In this document: positions 15,271 through 22,960 of the stretch, in pieces
Position numbering within the stretch: position 1 is the stretch's first letter
How the letters are laid out: every line of letters begins with the position of its first letter
Source: CAZCZR01 sp964503455
Lineage (GTDB): Bacteria; Bacillota; Clostridia; UBA1381
Length of the DNA: 31,598 bases
Direction of reading: 5' to 3'
Assembly (NCBI GenBank): GCA_964503455.1
Contig: CAZCZR010000012.1
Span: forward strand, 1-31,598
Made by a program: the position numbers and the translations under genes
Notes under the pieces: generated by a model
What the model saw: only the letters and a program-made list of their open reading frames with translations
The model's database searches: none
Told to the model about the DNA's origin: nothing

Positions 15271-17220
15271 CTTTATAATATATACGGGATTTTCGGCGCG
15301 CATAAGGGTGGAGCTTCCGACCGTATCGCCCTCCGCAGCGTTTATGCACACGATCTCCGACGCAAGATCAAGCTCTTTTATGCACTCGGTTGCCGCCGAG
15401 AGCGTTTCGAGCGTAACGGCTGTAAGCACTGCTACGGCGCGGGGATTTAATTCAAAAGCGCGGCGCATAATATCGGCGCATTTTTTGCCGGAGCCGCCTA
15501 TAAAAAGCTTGTCGAAATATTTTATGTCCCCAAGCGCTTCAAGTCCGTCGGCGCATATGGGGCGTATATTCTGACGCTTGAATTTCAGCGCGTTCTTTCT
15601 TGTAAGCGCACACGCCTCCGGCTTTATGTCCACTGCCGCTACCTCGCGCGCAAAGCCCGCCAGCTCTACGCTGACCGAGCCTGTGCCGGAGCCTATATCC
15701 ACGCATACATCATCGGGACAAGGCGCGAGCTTCGCCATGATAACCGCCCTTACCGCCGATTTTGTCATGGGTATTTTTTCCTCGCGCTCAAATTCAGCGT
15801 CCGCTATGCCTGCGGCGGCACAGCAGGGCGACGGATTCACCGCAAGCGCCGCCGAAAGCGGAGAAAAGCCGTCAGCCGCCGCGATCTCCCGCGCCGAACC
15901 CGTCACAACGCGCTCATTTTCGCTGCCGAGATCCGCGCCGATATGCATCGTTACGCCGCCCAAGCCGTATTCGACAAGCGTTTCGGCAACCTTTTGCGGC
16001 GTGTTAAGCTTATCAAGCAGCAAAAAGACCTTTTTGTGAGTGTTGACAGCGTTTACGAAATAAGCGTTTCTGCCGTGAAGGGAAATCGTTTCGGCGTCCC
16101 CGTATTCCTCGCCCACACGCGCGCAAAGAGCCGATAAGGTGCTTATGCCGGGAATGAACGCGGTGTCCCCCATGTGCGCAAACCTCGCGGCGCCGCTGTA
16201 GAATCCGACGTCGCCGGACATGACGGCGGCGATGCTTTTTATATGAGGTTTGTCGGCGATATACGCGGCTATGTCCTCAGGAGTATAGGCGCAAAGCGTT
16301 TCGGCGGACGGATTGAACCGCCTGACAGCTTCCGTCATACGTGCCGCCCCGCATATAAGATCGGCGTTTGACACAGCCTTTACAGCCGCCGCTGTCATCG
16401 AGCCTTCATCTCCCAAGCCTATGCCCGCGACCGTAAGCTTTTGTGTCCCTAAAATTATATTCAGTGTCCCCAAAATAACCGGCACGGCATTTTCGGCGCG
16501 TATGCCGCGATCCTCCGCCGGACGGCTTATAATAATAAGCTCCGCGCCTGTTTTTTCACACGCCTCGCACTTTTGCGCGAAGCCTCCTGCGATGCCGCTG
16601 TCCTTGGTTATCACCCAACGGGCCTTGCACGCCCGAATAGCGGAAATATTATCCTCGACCGAAAAGGGAGGATCCTTAAAGAGCGCGTTTTGCGCGGGAA
16701 AGCCCGAATCCGAAACGGCTTTCCTTGCGGCGGCATTGTCGAGCATACGCGCGAAAACTCTTTGCGAAAAGCCGTTTATACCCATAAGCGCGCCTATGGC
16801 ATGACTGCCGAGAGTGGAGAGAATATTGCCCCCGCAGGTATTGAAAAATCCGATCGCCTCGTCAAGGCTTTTGAAAATTCTGTGTCCGCATCCGGCCTCG
16901 CCGATAAGGCTCTCGCGCTCTACGCGGATATAGCGGATGCCGCATTTGTCGGCCGCGCGGCGCGCGTTCAGGCTGATGTTTTCCGCATAAGGATGCGTCG
17001 CGTCAACAGCTAAGGGTATGCCGTTTTCGTTTATTATGCGGGCAATCTCTTCTTCCGAAAGAGGCTTTGACGAGATATACGCATTTTTTATGTCCCCCAA
17101 TGCGGTTTTACCGTCCCCGCTTGCGGTGCATATGTACTGTCTTATTCCGCGTCCGGCAAGCTCTGCGGCTATTATGCGTCCTTCATACGTCCCCGCAAAA
17201 AGTATAAGCTCATAATTCAT
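15256..17220 (-). CDS. Trifunctional CbiJ-CbiE-CbiT fusion
   Basis: 654 residues holding three enzymes. Residues 1 to about 245 are cobalt-precorrin-6A reductase (CbiJ/CobK; LFAGTYEGRIIAAELAGRG, AVDATHPYAENIS). Residues about 262-465 are a CbiE-type C5 methyltransferase (VAGIGLGDEGSMT, VMSGDVGFYSGA, PGISTLSALCARVGE). Residues about 480-654 are the CbiT-type C15 methyltransferase/decarboxylase (SAM loop DIGSGTGSVSVE, 508-519). CbiET fusions are well known (CobL); adding the reductase gives three steps around precorrin-6 in one chain. The CbiJ-CbiE linker, ILGTLNIILGTQK, is built on the 21-nt repeat. Overlaps cbiH and cbiA. Confidence 0.93.
   Translation of the reverse strand: MNYELILFAGTYEGRIIAAELAGRGIRQYICTASGDGKTALGDIKNAYISSKPLSEEEIARIINENGIPLAVDATHPYAENISLNARRAADKCGIRYIRVERESLIGEAGCGHRIFKSLDEAIGFFNTCGGNILSTLGSHAIGALMGINGFSQRVFARMLDNAAARKAVSDSGFPAQNALFKDPPFSVEDNISAIRACKARWVITKDSGIAGGFAQKCEACEKTGAELIIISRPAEDRGIRAENAVPVILGTLNIILGTQKLTVAGIGLGDEGSMTAAAVKAVSNADLICGAARMTEAVRRFNPSAETLCAYTPEDIAAYIADKPHIKSIAAVMSGDVGFYSGAARFAHMGDTAFIPGISTLSALCARVGEEYGDAETISLHGRNAYFVNAVNTHKKVFLLLDKLNTPQKVAETLVEYGLGGVTMHIGADLGSENERVVTGSAREIAAADGFSPLSAALAVNPSPCCAAAGIADAEFEREEKIPMTKSAVRAVIMAKLAPCPDDVCVDIGSGTGSVSVELAGFAREVAAVDIKPEACALTRKNALKFKRQNIRPICADGLEALGDIKYFDKLFIGGSGKKCADIMRRAFELNPRAVAVLTAVTLETLSAATECIKELDLASEIVCINAAEGDTVGSSTLMRAENPVYIIKVTLK
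16444..16470. repeat. TGTCCC pair in the CbiJ-CbiE linker, 21 nt apart
   Basis: TGTCCC at 16444 and 16465, giving the peptide LGTLNIILGTQK, which is exactly the joint between the reductase and the CbiE domain of the fusion protein. Confidence 0.65.
17091..17117. repeat. TGTCCC/CGTCCC pair in the CbiJ domain, 21 nt apart
   Basis: TGTCCC at 17091 and CGTCCC at 17112; encodes GDGKTALGDIK near the N terminus of the fusion protein. Confidence 0.6.
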
Positions 17221-17942
17221 ATTTTATATCCCCGCTTTGTGACCATTCTGCCATTTATTTCAACGGTATCGGCTGTGCCGATAAACACCGTGGTAAACAT
17301 ATCCGCCTGAAAACCGCCAACCTCGCCGAGAGTCATTATCCGGCTGTCCTCGCCGCTGCGCCCGATGTTTCGTACAACTCCGCAGACGGTTTTAGCGTCC
17401 CTGTATTTCAATATAATGTCACAGGCGTTTTTCAGGTATTCGCTGCGCTTGCGGCTTGACGGATTGTAAATACAGATCACAAATTCAGCGGCTGCGGCGG
17501 CTTCTACGCGGCGCATTATAAGCTCGTAGGGCGTGAGCAGATCACTGAGGCTTATAACCGCGAAATCATGCATCAAGGGCGCGCCGAGCAAGGCCGCTCC
17601 CGAACACATCGCGCTTACGCCGGATATGACTCTGACCTCAAGCTCGGGATGCTCGCGGCACAGCTCCAGAACGAGTCCCGCCATGCCGTAAACGCCCGCG
17701 TCTCCGCTTGATATCACAGCGGTTTCCTTGCCCGAAAGCGCCGATCTGACCGCCGCTTCGCACCGCTGCTTTTCGCCCTTCATTCCCGATATTATCCATT
17801 CTTTTTCGCCAAGCGCCGGCTTTAAAAGCTGCGCATATGACGAATACGCCGCTATGACCTCGGCTTTTTCAAGCGCGGCTGCTGCCTCGGCTGTCATGCC
17901 CTCGGCGTTTCCCGGCCCGAAGCCTACTACATATAATGCCAT
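17217..17942 (-). CDS. cbiH: Cobalt-precorrin-3 C17-methyltransferase
   Basis: 241 residues of the SAM-dependent tetrapyrrole methylase superfamily. It methylates C17 and contracts the ring. VVGFGPGNAEGMTAEA opens the protein; ISSGDAGVYGMAG, VISGVSAMCSGAALLGAPL, and ICIYNPSSRKRSEYL are diagnostic of CbiH/CobJ. The start directly abuts the cbiG stop (TAAATG). Confidence 0.96.
   Translation of the reverse strand: MALYVVGFGPGNAEGMTAEAAAALEKAEVIAAYSSYAQLLKPALGEKEWIISGMKGEKQRCEAAVRSALSGKETAVISSGDAGVYGMAGLVLELCREHPELEVRVISGVSAMCSGAALLGAPLMHDFAVISLSDLLTPYELIMRRVEAAAAAEFVICIYNPSSRKRSEYLKNACDIILKYRDAKTVCGVVRNIGRSGEDSRIMTLGEVGGFQADMFTTVFIGTADTVEINGRMVTKRGYKI
17396..17422. repeat. CGTCCC/TGTCAC pair in cbiH, 21 nt apart
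   Basis: CGTCCC at 17396 and TGTCAC at 17417; encodes CDIILKYRDAK in CbiH, a position where the family tolerates change. Confidence 0.55.
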
Positions 17943-18950
17943 TTATGCCATTCCTTTCGCTGCCGCGACGGTAACTCCGCCGCAAGCCTGCTTTTTTATT
18001 ATGATACTCCCTCCGCCGGAGGCTAACGCCGCAGCGCGTTCACACACATTATCCGTCCCCGTTTTCGACAGGACGAATGGCGACGGCTTGAAATCGCCCT
18101 CCGCCGCCATAAGCTCCTCCGCCGTGTAAAACACGACTCCGCAGTTAAAACAGGCGGCTGCTTCCGCGATTGCTTTTTCACCGCGTTTCAGGTCGATCGA
18201 CGCGATGCGGCAGACGGCTTTTTCGGAAACGGCGTGCGCTTTTAGCGTCCCTTTTATAAAATCAAGCATGACCTCGGGGCAAACGCCCTTGCGGCAGCCT
18301 ATACCGAGAGTGATATTTTTCGGTACAAGCGTCAAAGTCGTGTCAAAGGGGCGGTTGTTTTCATTGTAGGAAACGCAGACGCCGAGCCTTCCGCTTTTTG
18401 CCGGCGTCAGATCCTCCGACGGAAGCGCGGCGCCGGTATCGGAGCAAAATCCTACCTCCTCACCCGCCAAAATCGCCGCGGAAACCAGCTTTGCAGCCGT
18501 CATATCGCCTATCGCAAGGTTATTTTCCGCCGCGTATACATCAACGGCGAAGCGCGAATTTATGTCTGTGGCGGTTGTTATGACAGCCGTTGCGTCCAAA
18601 GAAAACGCAAGCTTTTCAGCAAGCGCGTTTGCGCCGCCTATATGCCCCGACAGCAGCGGTATCACGAATTTACCGTCCTCCGACACGGCAAGCACTGCCG
18701 GATCCGTCGTTTTGCTCTTTATAAACGGAGCGACACAGCGCACCGCAATACCGGCGGCGCTTACAAAAATTATCGCGTCAACGCATGAAAATATGTCCCC
18801 GATAAGACTTTTAGTGTCCCTAAACGGATTCTCTTTATTAAGGCGATAAAAGGTGTACACAATACTCTCCGCGCTTATAATCGGGGACGCTGAAATTCTT
18901 TGCGCGGTTTCATACGCGGCGGCGGTGTAGACTATAAAAGCGCACTTCAT
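17943..18950 (-). CDS. cbiG: Cobalt-precorrin-5A hydrolase
   Basis: 335 residues. It opens the delta-lactone of cobalt-precorrin-5A and releases acetaldehyde. The N-terminal and central parts show FVSAAGIAVRCVAPFIKSKTTDPAV and PLLSGHIGGANALAEKLA, and the C-terminal domain shows LGIGCRKGVCPEVMLDFI, all family hallmarks. It overlaps cbiF by ATGA. A repeat pair lies in the early part (RDTKSLIGDI). Confidence 0.95.
   Translation of the reverse strand: MKCAFIVYTAAAYETAQRISASPIISAESIVYTFYRLNKENPFRDTKSLIGDIFSCVDAIIFVSAAGIAVRCVAPFIKSKTTDPAVLAVSEDGKFVIPLLSGHIGGANALAEKLAFSLDATAVITTATDINSRFAVDVYAAENNLAIGDMTAAKLVSAAILAGEEVGFCSDTGAALPSEDLTPAKSGRLGVCVSYNENNRPFDTTLTLVPKNITLGIGCRKGVCPEVMLDFIKGTLKAHAVSEKAVCRIASIDLKRGEKAIAEAAACFNCGVVFYTAEELMAAEGDFKPSPFVLSKTGTDNVCERAAALASGGGSIIIKKQACGGVTVAAAKGMA
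18794..18820. repeat. TGTCCC pair in cbiG, 21 nt apart
   Basis: TGTCCC at 18794 and 18815; encodes RDTKSLIGDI in the N-terminal domain of CbiG. Confidence 0.65.
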
Positions 18951-19702
18951 ACCGTCGCCTCTCTGAAGCCTGTGGAAAACGCCTTGTCATAGAGCTTTGA
19001 AAGCGCGTAATCGTCTCCGAGGAAGTTCCCCACGGCAATAAGCGCGGTCTTGGAAATGCCTTCCGCTCTTGTTTTTTCGGCAATATCGGCAAGTGTTCCG
19101 CGCACGATTTTCTGGTCGTCCCATGTAGCTTTGTACACCACAGCCGCCGGAGTCCGGGCGCTCATGCCGCCTTTTTCAAGCTCCTCCGCGGCCTTGTCTA
19201 TCATGCCGGCGCTCAGAAATATCGCCATTGACGCATTGTGCCTTGCAAGCATGGCAAGGGACTCGCTTTCGGGAACGGGAGTCCTTCCCGCCATGCGCGT
19301 TATTATAAGCGTCTGCGACACGCCGGGGAGAGTGTATTCCGCCTCAAGCGCCGCAGCCGCGCCGCAAAACGAGCTTACGCCGGGGGTTATGTCATAGCTG
19401 ATATTACGCTCCCTCAACGCGTCAAGCTGTTCGCGCAAAGCGCCGTATAAGGACGGGTCGCCCGTTTGCAGACGCACGGTATCAAGCCCGTTTTTTTCCG
19501 CCTCATACATGACCGCAAGCACTTCTTCAAGATGCATATGCGCGCTGTTGCAGATCCTCGCGCCCTCTTTGGCATACGCCAAAAGCCGAGGATTTACAAG
19601 CGAACCGGCGTATATTATAACGTCCGCCTCCTCAAGAAGCCTCGCGCCCCTTACGGTAATAAGATCCTCCGCGCCGCAGCCGGCGCCCACAAAATGAATC
19701 AT
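18947..19702 (-). CDS. cbiF: Cobalt-precorrin-4 C11-methyltransferase
   Basis: 251 residues, tetrapyrrole methylase fold. It methylates C11. VGAGCGAEDLITVRG at the N terminus, VRLQTGDPSLYGALREQLDAL, ITPGVSSFCGAAAALE, and NASMAIFLSAGMIDK are typical of CbiF/CobM. It lies 6 nt after cbiD, a close co-transcribed neighbour. Confidence 0.96.
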   Translation of the reverse strand: MIHFVGAGCGAEDLITVRGARLLEEADVIIYAGSLVNPRLLAYAKEGARICNSAHMHLEEVLAVMYEAEKNGLDTVRLQTGDPSLYGALREQLDALRERNISYDITPGVSSFCGAAAALEAEYTLPGVSQTLIITRMAGRTPVPESESLAMLARHNASMAIFLSAGMIDKAAEELEKGGMSARTPAAVVYKATWDDQKIVRGTLADIAEKTRAEGISKTALIAVGNFLGDDYALSKLYDKAFSTGFREATV

Positions 19703-19708
19703 CCGCTC

Positions 19709-20845
19709 TCACTCCTCCAAAGCCTGTTTCAAAAGTTTCTCCGCGTTGTCCGATCGGCATAAAATTCCGTACCGGTCGGAAAAGACGATAAAGCCGGTAT
19801 CTATAGCGCCCCGGACGCGTTTATCCGTATAAAAACCGATCCGTCCGCCAAGCTCTTTCATAGCGGCGGCACGATATTCGCCCATGATTTCGAGCATATC
19901 GTCGCATACCGCCGAGTCAAGTATTTTTCGGGCGGTATCGCCGCCGCACCCCGCCTTAAGCGCGCAGGCAGCCATGACCTCGGCTCTTGCGTCGCCCTCG
20001 CGGGAATGGGTGTTCATAATGCCGCAGCCAAGCTTGACCGCCTTGCCGATATGAGATACCAAAAGCGCGCTCTTAACACCCGCGCCGCAGCATATATCAA
20101 GCGCCGCGCCGATGAAATTCGAGCATTTTACCGCGCTTTCGGCATTTATGCCGAGCTTTTCCGATATAAATCTCTCGCCGTAGTTGCCAGGGACAAGAAG
20201 GATGTTTTGTGTCCCTAAAGCAGCTTTTTGTGTCACCTCTGTGCGGATTGTGGCAATGACCGCTTCATTGCTCATAGGCTCCACCACTCCCGTCGTGCCG
20301 AGAATGGAGATGCCGCCGACAATGCCGAGGCGCGGATTGAATGTCTTTTCCGCTAGCTTTTCGCCGCCGGGCACGGATATTACCGCGCGCATACCTCCGC
20401 CGTAATCAAATGCCGCGGCAGCCGATAAAAGCGCGTCCGTTATCATTTTTCTGGGCGTGGAGTTGATCGCCGCCTCGCCGGCGGGCCGGTCAAGACCGTT
20501 TTTGGTTACTCTGCCCACGCCTTCGCCGCCGTCGATCTCCGTGCCGTATTCTATGCGGCTTACGCGGGCGAATATTTCCGCGCCGTCAGTGACGTCGGGG
20601 TCGTCTCCGGCAAATTTCACGACTGAACATACGGCGGCGCCGCCTTCAAAAAATCCCGCGTTTATGCCGACGCTGACGCTCTCTCCGTTGGGAAGCGCAA
20701 CTCTCACGCTTTTGGGGAAATACCCCGATAAAAGTCCCGTTGCCGCCGCCGAAGCCGCAGCCGCGGCGCACGTGCCTGTCGTGATTCCTCGCCTTAAAAG
20801 CCTGCCGTCCACGCTGACGGCGCCGAGATCGTATTCATAGCTCAT
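19709..20845 (-). CDS. cbiD: Cobalt-precorrin-5B C1-methyltransferase
   Basis: 378 residues, usual length. It methylates C1 using SAM, with a fold unrelated to the other methylases. LRRGITTGTCAAAAA opens the protein; KNGLDRPAGEAAINS, ISVPGGEKLAEKTFNPRLGI split over the middle, ISILGTTGVVEPMS, and VPGNYGERF are family motifs. Only 2 nt separate it from cbiKL, and the upstream sequence GGGGACATATAATTATG contains the recurring word. Confidence 0.96.
   Translation of the reverse strand: MSYEYDLGAVSVDGRLLRRGITTGTCAAAAASAAATGLLSGYFPKSVRVALPNGESVSVGINAGFFEGGAAVCSVVKFAGDDPDVTDGAEIFARVSRIEYGTEIDGGEGVGRVTKNGLDRPAGEAAINSTPRKMITDALLSAAAAFDYGGGMRAVISVPGGEKLAEKTFNPRLGIVGGISILGTTGVVEPMSNEAVIATIRTEVTQKAALGTQNILLVPGNYGERFISEKLGINAESAVKCSNFIGAALDICCGAGVKSALLVSHIGKAVKLGCGIMNTHSREGDARAEVMAACALKAGCGGDTARKILDSAVCDDMLEIMGEYRAAAMKELGGRIGFYTDKRVRGAIDTGFIVFSDRYGILCRSDNAEKLLKQALEE
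20189..20236. repeat. Hairpin plus TGTCCC/TGTCAC pair in cbiD
   Basis: AGGGACA (20189-20195) is the inverse of TGTCCCT (20210-20216), giving a 7-bp stem with a 14-nt loop; TGTCAC follows at 20231, 21 nt from TGTCCC. The segment encodes VTQKAALGTQNILLVPG, in frame within CbiD. Confidence 0.65.
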
Positions 20846-20847
20846 AA

Positions 20848-22281
20848 TTATATGTCCCCGTTTATGTGTCCCCGTTTTGCGATAACGGTGGTGAAATATC
20901 CCGCATTATCACCCGCATCGTTCAGGCGGCATACGCGCTCGCTTGCAAGACCGCAGTTTTCGACAAGCACCGCGTCAAGTCCGTTTGATTCCGCCGCCGT
21001 TTTGATTTTTTCCACAGATCGCGGCGGCTTCATTATCACATACGACGCGTCGGCGGATAAAGCGCCGGCGTCCAGTCCGTGCGCCGACGGCATTATAATA
21101 AGAGGCTTTGTCCGCTCGGTAAGGCATACTCCCGCCTTTGCCGCCGCGGCGCAAAAAGACGGCACTCCCGCGATCGCCGCCGTTTTAAAGCCGTGTTCCG
21201 CGACAATATCGCGTATATACGAATACGTCGAATAAAGCGAGGGATCGCCTATATTTATCATGGCAACATCGCTCCCCGCCGAAAGATACGCTTCGATGCT
21301 TTTCGCCGCGCGCAGGTGATTTTCCTTTGCGGTGCGTTCGTCGCCGCTCATAGAGAAGCCGATCGAGATAAGCTCCTTGCCCGAAATATCGACAGCCGAG
21401 CGTACAATATCAAGCGCCATCGTGTGCTTTCCCTTTGTGACCGGTACGGCTATCACAGGGCAGGCGCGAAGCGTCCGGATCGCCTTTACCGTAAGCAGCT
21501 CCGGATCGCCGGGGCCTGTGCCAACGCCGTAAAACGTCCCGCCGCCGGATATTGCCGCGAGCTTGTCCGCGTACATTCCGCGTATTCCGTCATACTCGCC
21601 TATCCCGCGAAGTACGCGCTTTACCGAAAAGCCCGCGCCCTCAAATATATCCCTCCATGTGACGGACATATCGTTTTTGGCATGGTCGCCCGCGACAAGC
21701 ATAAACGGCGCGAGAGTCACCTCTTTTACTCCGAGTCCCTTTATATGCGGTATCAATCGGCGCGGATCGGCTTCTCCGTCCACGGTGGCGATGCGGATAC
21801 GGTCGCCGCACGTACGGAAAATATCGTTCATGAGCCTGTACGTTTCATCCGCCATATGCTCTGTGCCGTGACCCATTAAAACGGTAAATTCATTCTGCCC
21901 GTATTCGCGGCGCATGACGTCCGCCGCTTTTTGGCGTGAATCCGCGTCCGAAAGAAGCGGCGCCGCCGTTTTTACCGAGCGGAACCTTCCGGCGTGCATA
22001 TCGGCTATGCGCAGGAGCTTTTCGTATTCGTACCCGCGTATAAGATGCAGCGGCGATATAAGCACATCGCTTACGCCGTCGCAAGCCATTTTCTCAAGCG
22101 CCTCGCCGACGCTCATCACCGCGCCGCCAAGCTTTTTTACAACCGTATCGCTCGTGTACGCGAGATACACGCTCATATCGGGATATGCTCTCTTGGTGCG
22201 CGCAAGCACCGCGTTTATGGTCTTTTCGGCCGTGTCGGCATGAGTTGTGCCGAACGCTGCCGTAAGTATTGCCTGTTTCAT
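20848..22281 (-). CDS. CbiK-CbiL fusion: sirohydrochlorin cobaltochelatase + cobalt-precorrin-2 C20-methyltransferase
   Basis: 477 residues. Residues 1 to about 245 are the class II cobaltochelatase CbiK (AAFGTTHADTAEKTI; His138 in LMGHGTEHMADE and His200 in LVAGDHAKNDM correspond to the two metal-site His). Residues about 248-477 are CbiL (FYGVGTGPGDPELLTVKAIR, NIGDPSLYSTYSYI, AGVPSFCAAAAKAG). The two activities are consecutive steps, so cobalt insertion and first methylation are physically linked. It is the first cobalamin gene, 22 nt after the SGNH hydrolase. GGAG lies before the ATG. Confidence 0.93.
   Translation of the reverse strand: MKQAILTAAFGTTHADTAEKTINAVLARTKRAYPDMSVYLAYTSDTVVKKLGGAVMSVGEALEKMACDGVSDVLISPLHLIRGYEYEKLLRIADMHAGRFRSVKTAAPLLSDADSRQKAADVMRREYGQNEFTVLMGHGTEHMADETYRLMNDIFRTCGDRIRIATVDGEADPRRLIPHIKGLGVKEVTLAPFMLVAGDHAKNDMSVTWRDIFEGAGFSVKRVLRGIGEYDGIRGMYADKLAAISGGGTFYGVGTGPGDPELLTVKAIRTLRACPVIAVPVTKGKHTMALDIVRSAVDISGKELISIGFSMSGDERTAKENHLRAAKSIEAYLSAGSDVAMINIGDPSLYSTYSYIRDIVAEHGFKTAAIAGVPSFCAAAAKAGVCLTERTKPLIIMPSAHGLDAGALSADASYVIMKPPRSVEKIKTAAESNGLDAVLVENCGLASERVCRLNDAGDNAGYFTTVIAKRGHINGDI
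20853..20872. repeat. TGTCCC pair at the cbiKL-cbiD junction, 14 nt apart
   Basis: TGTCCC at 20853 and 20867 covers the last codons of cbiKL (KRGHINGDI) and the region just before the cbiD start. Confidence 0.55.
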
Positions 22282-22303
22282 ATTGTAAGCTCCGTAAAGT
22301 ATG

Positions 22304-22936
22304 CTAAGGCCTCTGTGCGAATATCTCTTTTACCTTATCGTAAACCGCGTCCGCCAGCGCATGATGATTTTGCGCGTCCATATGCACCGCGTCTATAGGC
22401 GACGGATGCGCATAGAGCGACGCGTCGAGATAATAGCAGCCGTACATATCCGCCATTTCCTTATAAAGCGGCGCGAACTGCTTTGAAACCTCTATCGCCT
22501 GAGCGCCGTATATGCGGTCAAAAAACGTTTCTGTGATATTATCGCCTATATGTATGGGCGATATGATAAGGATCCTGCCGTTGTATTCAAGCGGATTGCG
22601 CAGCTGGTTTATAAGCACCTCAACGCCTCTGGCGGCGTCTATTGCCTTGGTGTTATACTGCTGCTTTATATCGTTTGTGCCGAGCATTATTATAATCAGA
22701 TCGACGGGCTGGCACATATGCAGACACGGCAGAAGCATATCGCTGCCCTTCATCATGGGCGCGAACCAGTCCTCAAATACTGTCGTGCGTCCGCAAAGGC
22801 CCGCCTCGTGTATATGATACTCCCCGCCCAGACGCTTGGCAAGTATCGTCGGCCAGCGGTTATCCTCGTCCCATCTTCCGCCGGAGGGATTCGCCCCGTG
22901 GGTGTTTGAATCTCCGAAACATAATATATTTATCAT
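22304..22936 (-). CDS. SGNH/GDSL-family hydrolase
   Basis: 210 residues without a signal peptide. The four SGNH blocks are present: ILCFGDSNTHG with the nucleophile Ser, a Gly in AGLCGRTT, IIIMLGTNDIK, and the DAVHMD dyad near the C terminus. It resembles cytoplasmic arylesterase/acyl-esterase members (TesA-like and carbohydrate-esterase-like proteins); the substrate is unknown. It sits between the spermidine genes and the cobalamin genes with gaps of 24 and 22 nt, so it is probably on the same transcript; its link to either pathway is not clear. Confidence 0.88.
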   Translation of the reverse strand: MINILCFGDSNTHGANPSGGRWDEDNRWPTILAKRLGGEYHIHEAGLCGRTTVFEDWFAPMMKGSDMLLPCLHMCQPVDLIIIMLGTNDIKQQYNTKAIDAARGVEVLINQLRNPLEYNGRILIISPIHIGDNITETFFDRIYGAQAIEVSKQFAPLYKEMADMYGCYYLDASLYAHPSPIDAVHMDAQNHHALADAVYDKVKEIFAQRP

Positions 22937-22960
22937 CGCGTTATCCTTTCGTATGAAATT

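Noticed and set aside
20189..20216. Hairpin in cbiD as a transcription terminator
   Set aside because: No T run follows the stem on either strand and it lies inside a conserved coding frame.
22282..22303. Cobalamin riboswitch in front of cbiKL
   Set aside because: Only 22 nt of intergenic space, and no B12-box-like sequence was found nearby.
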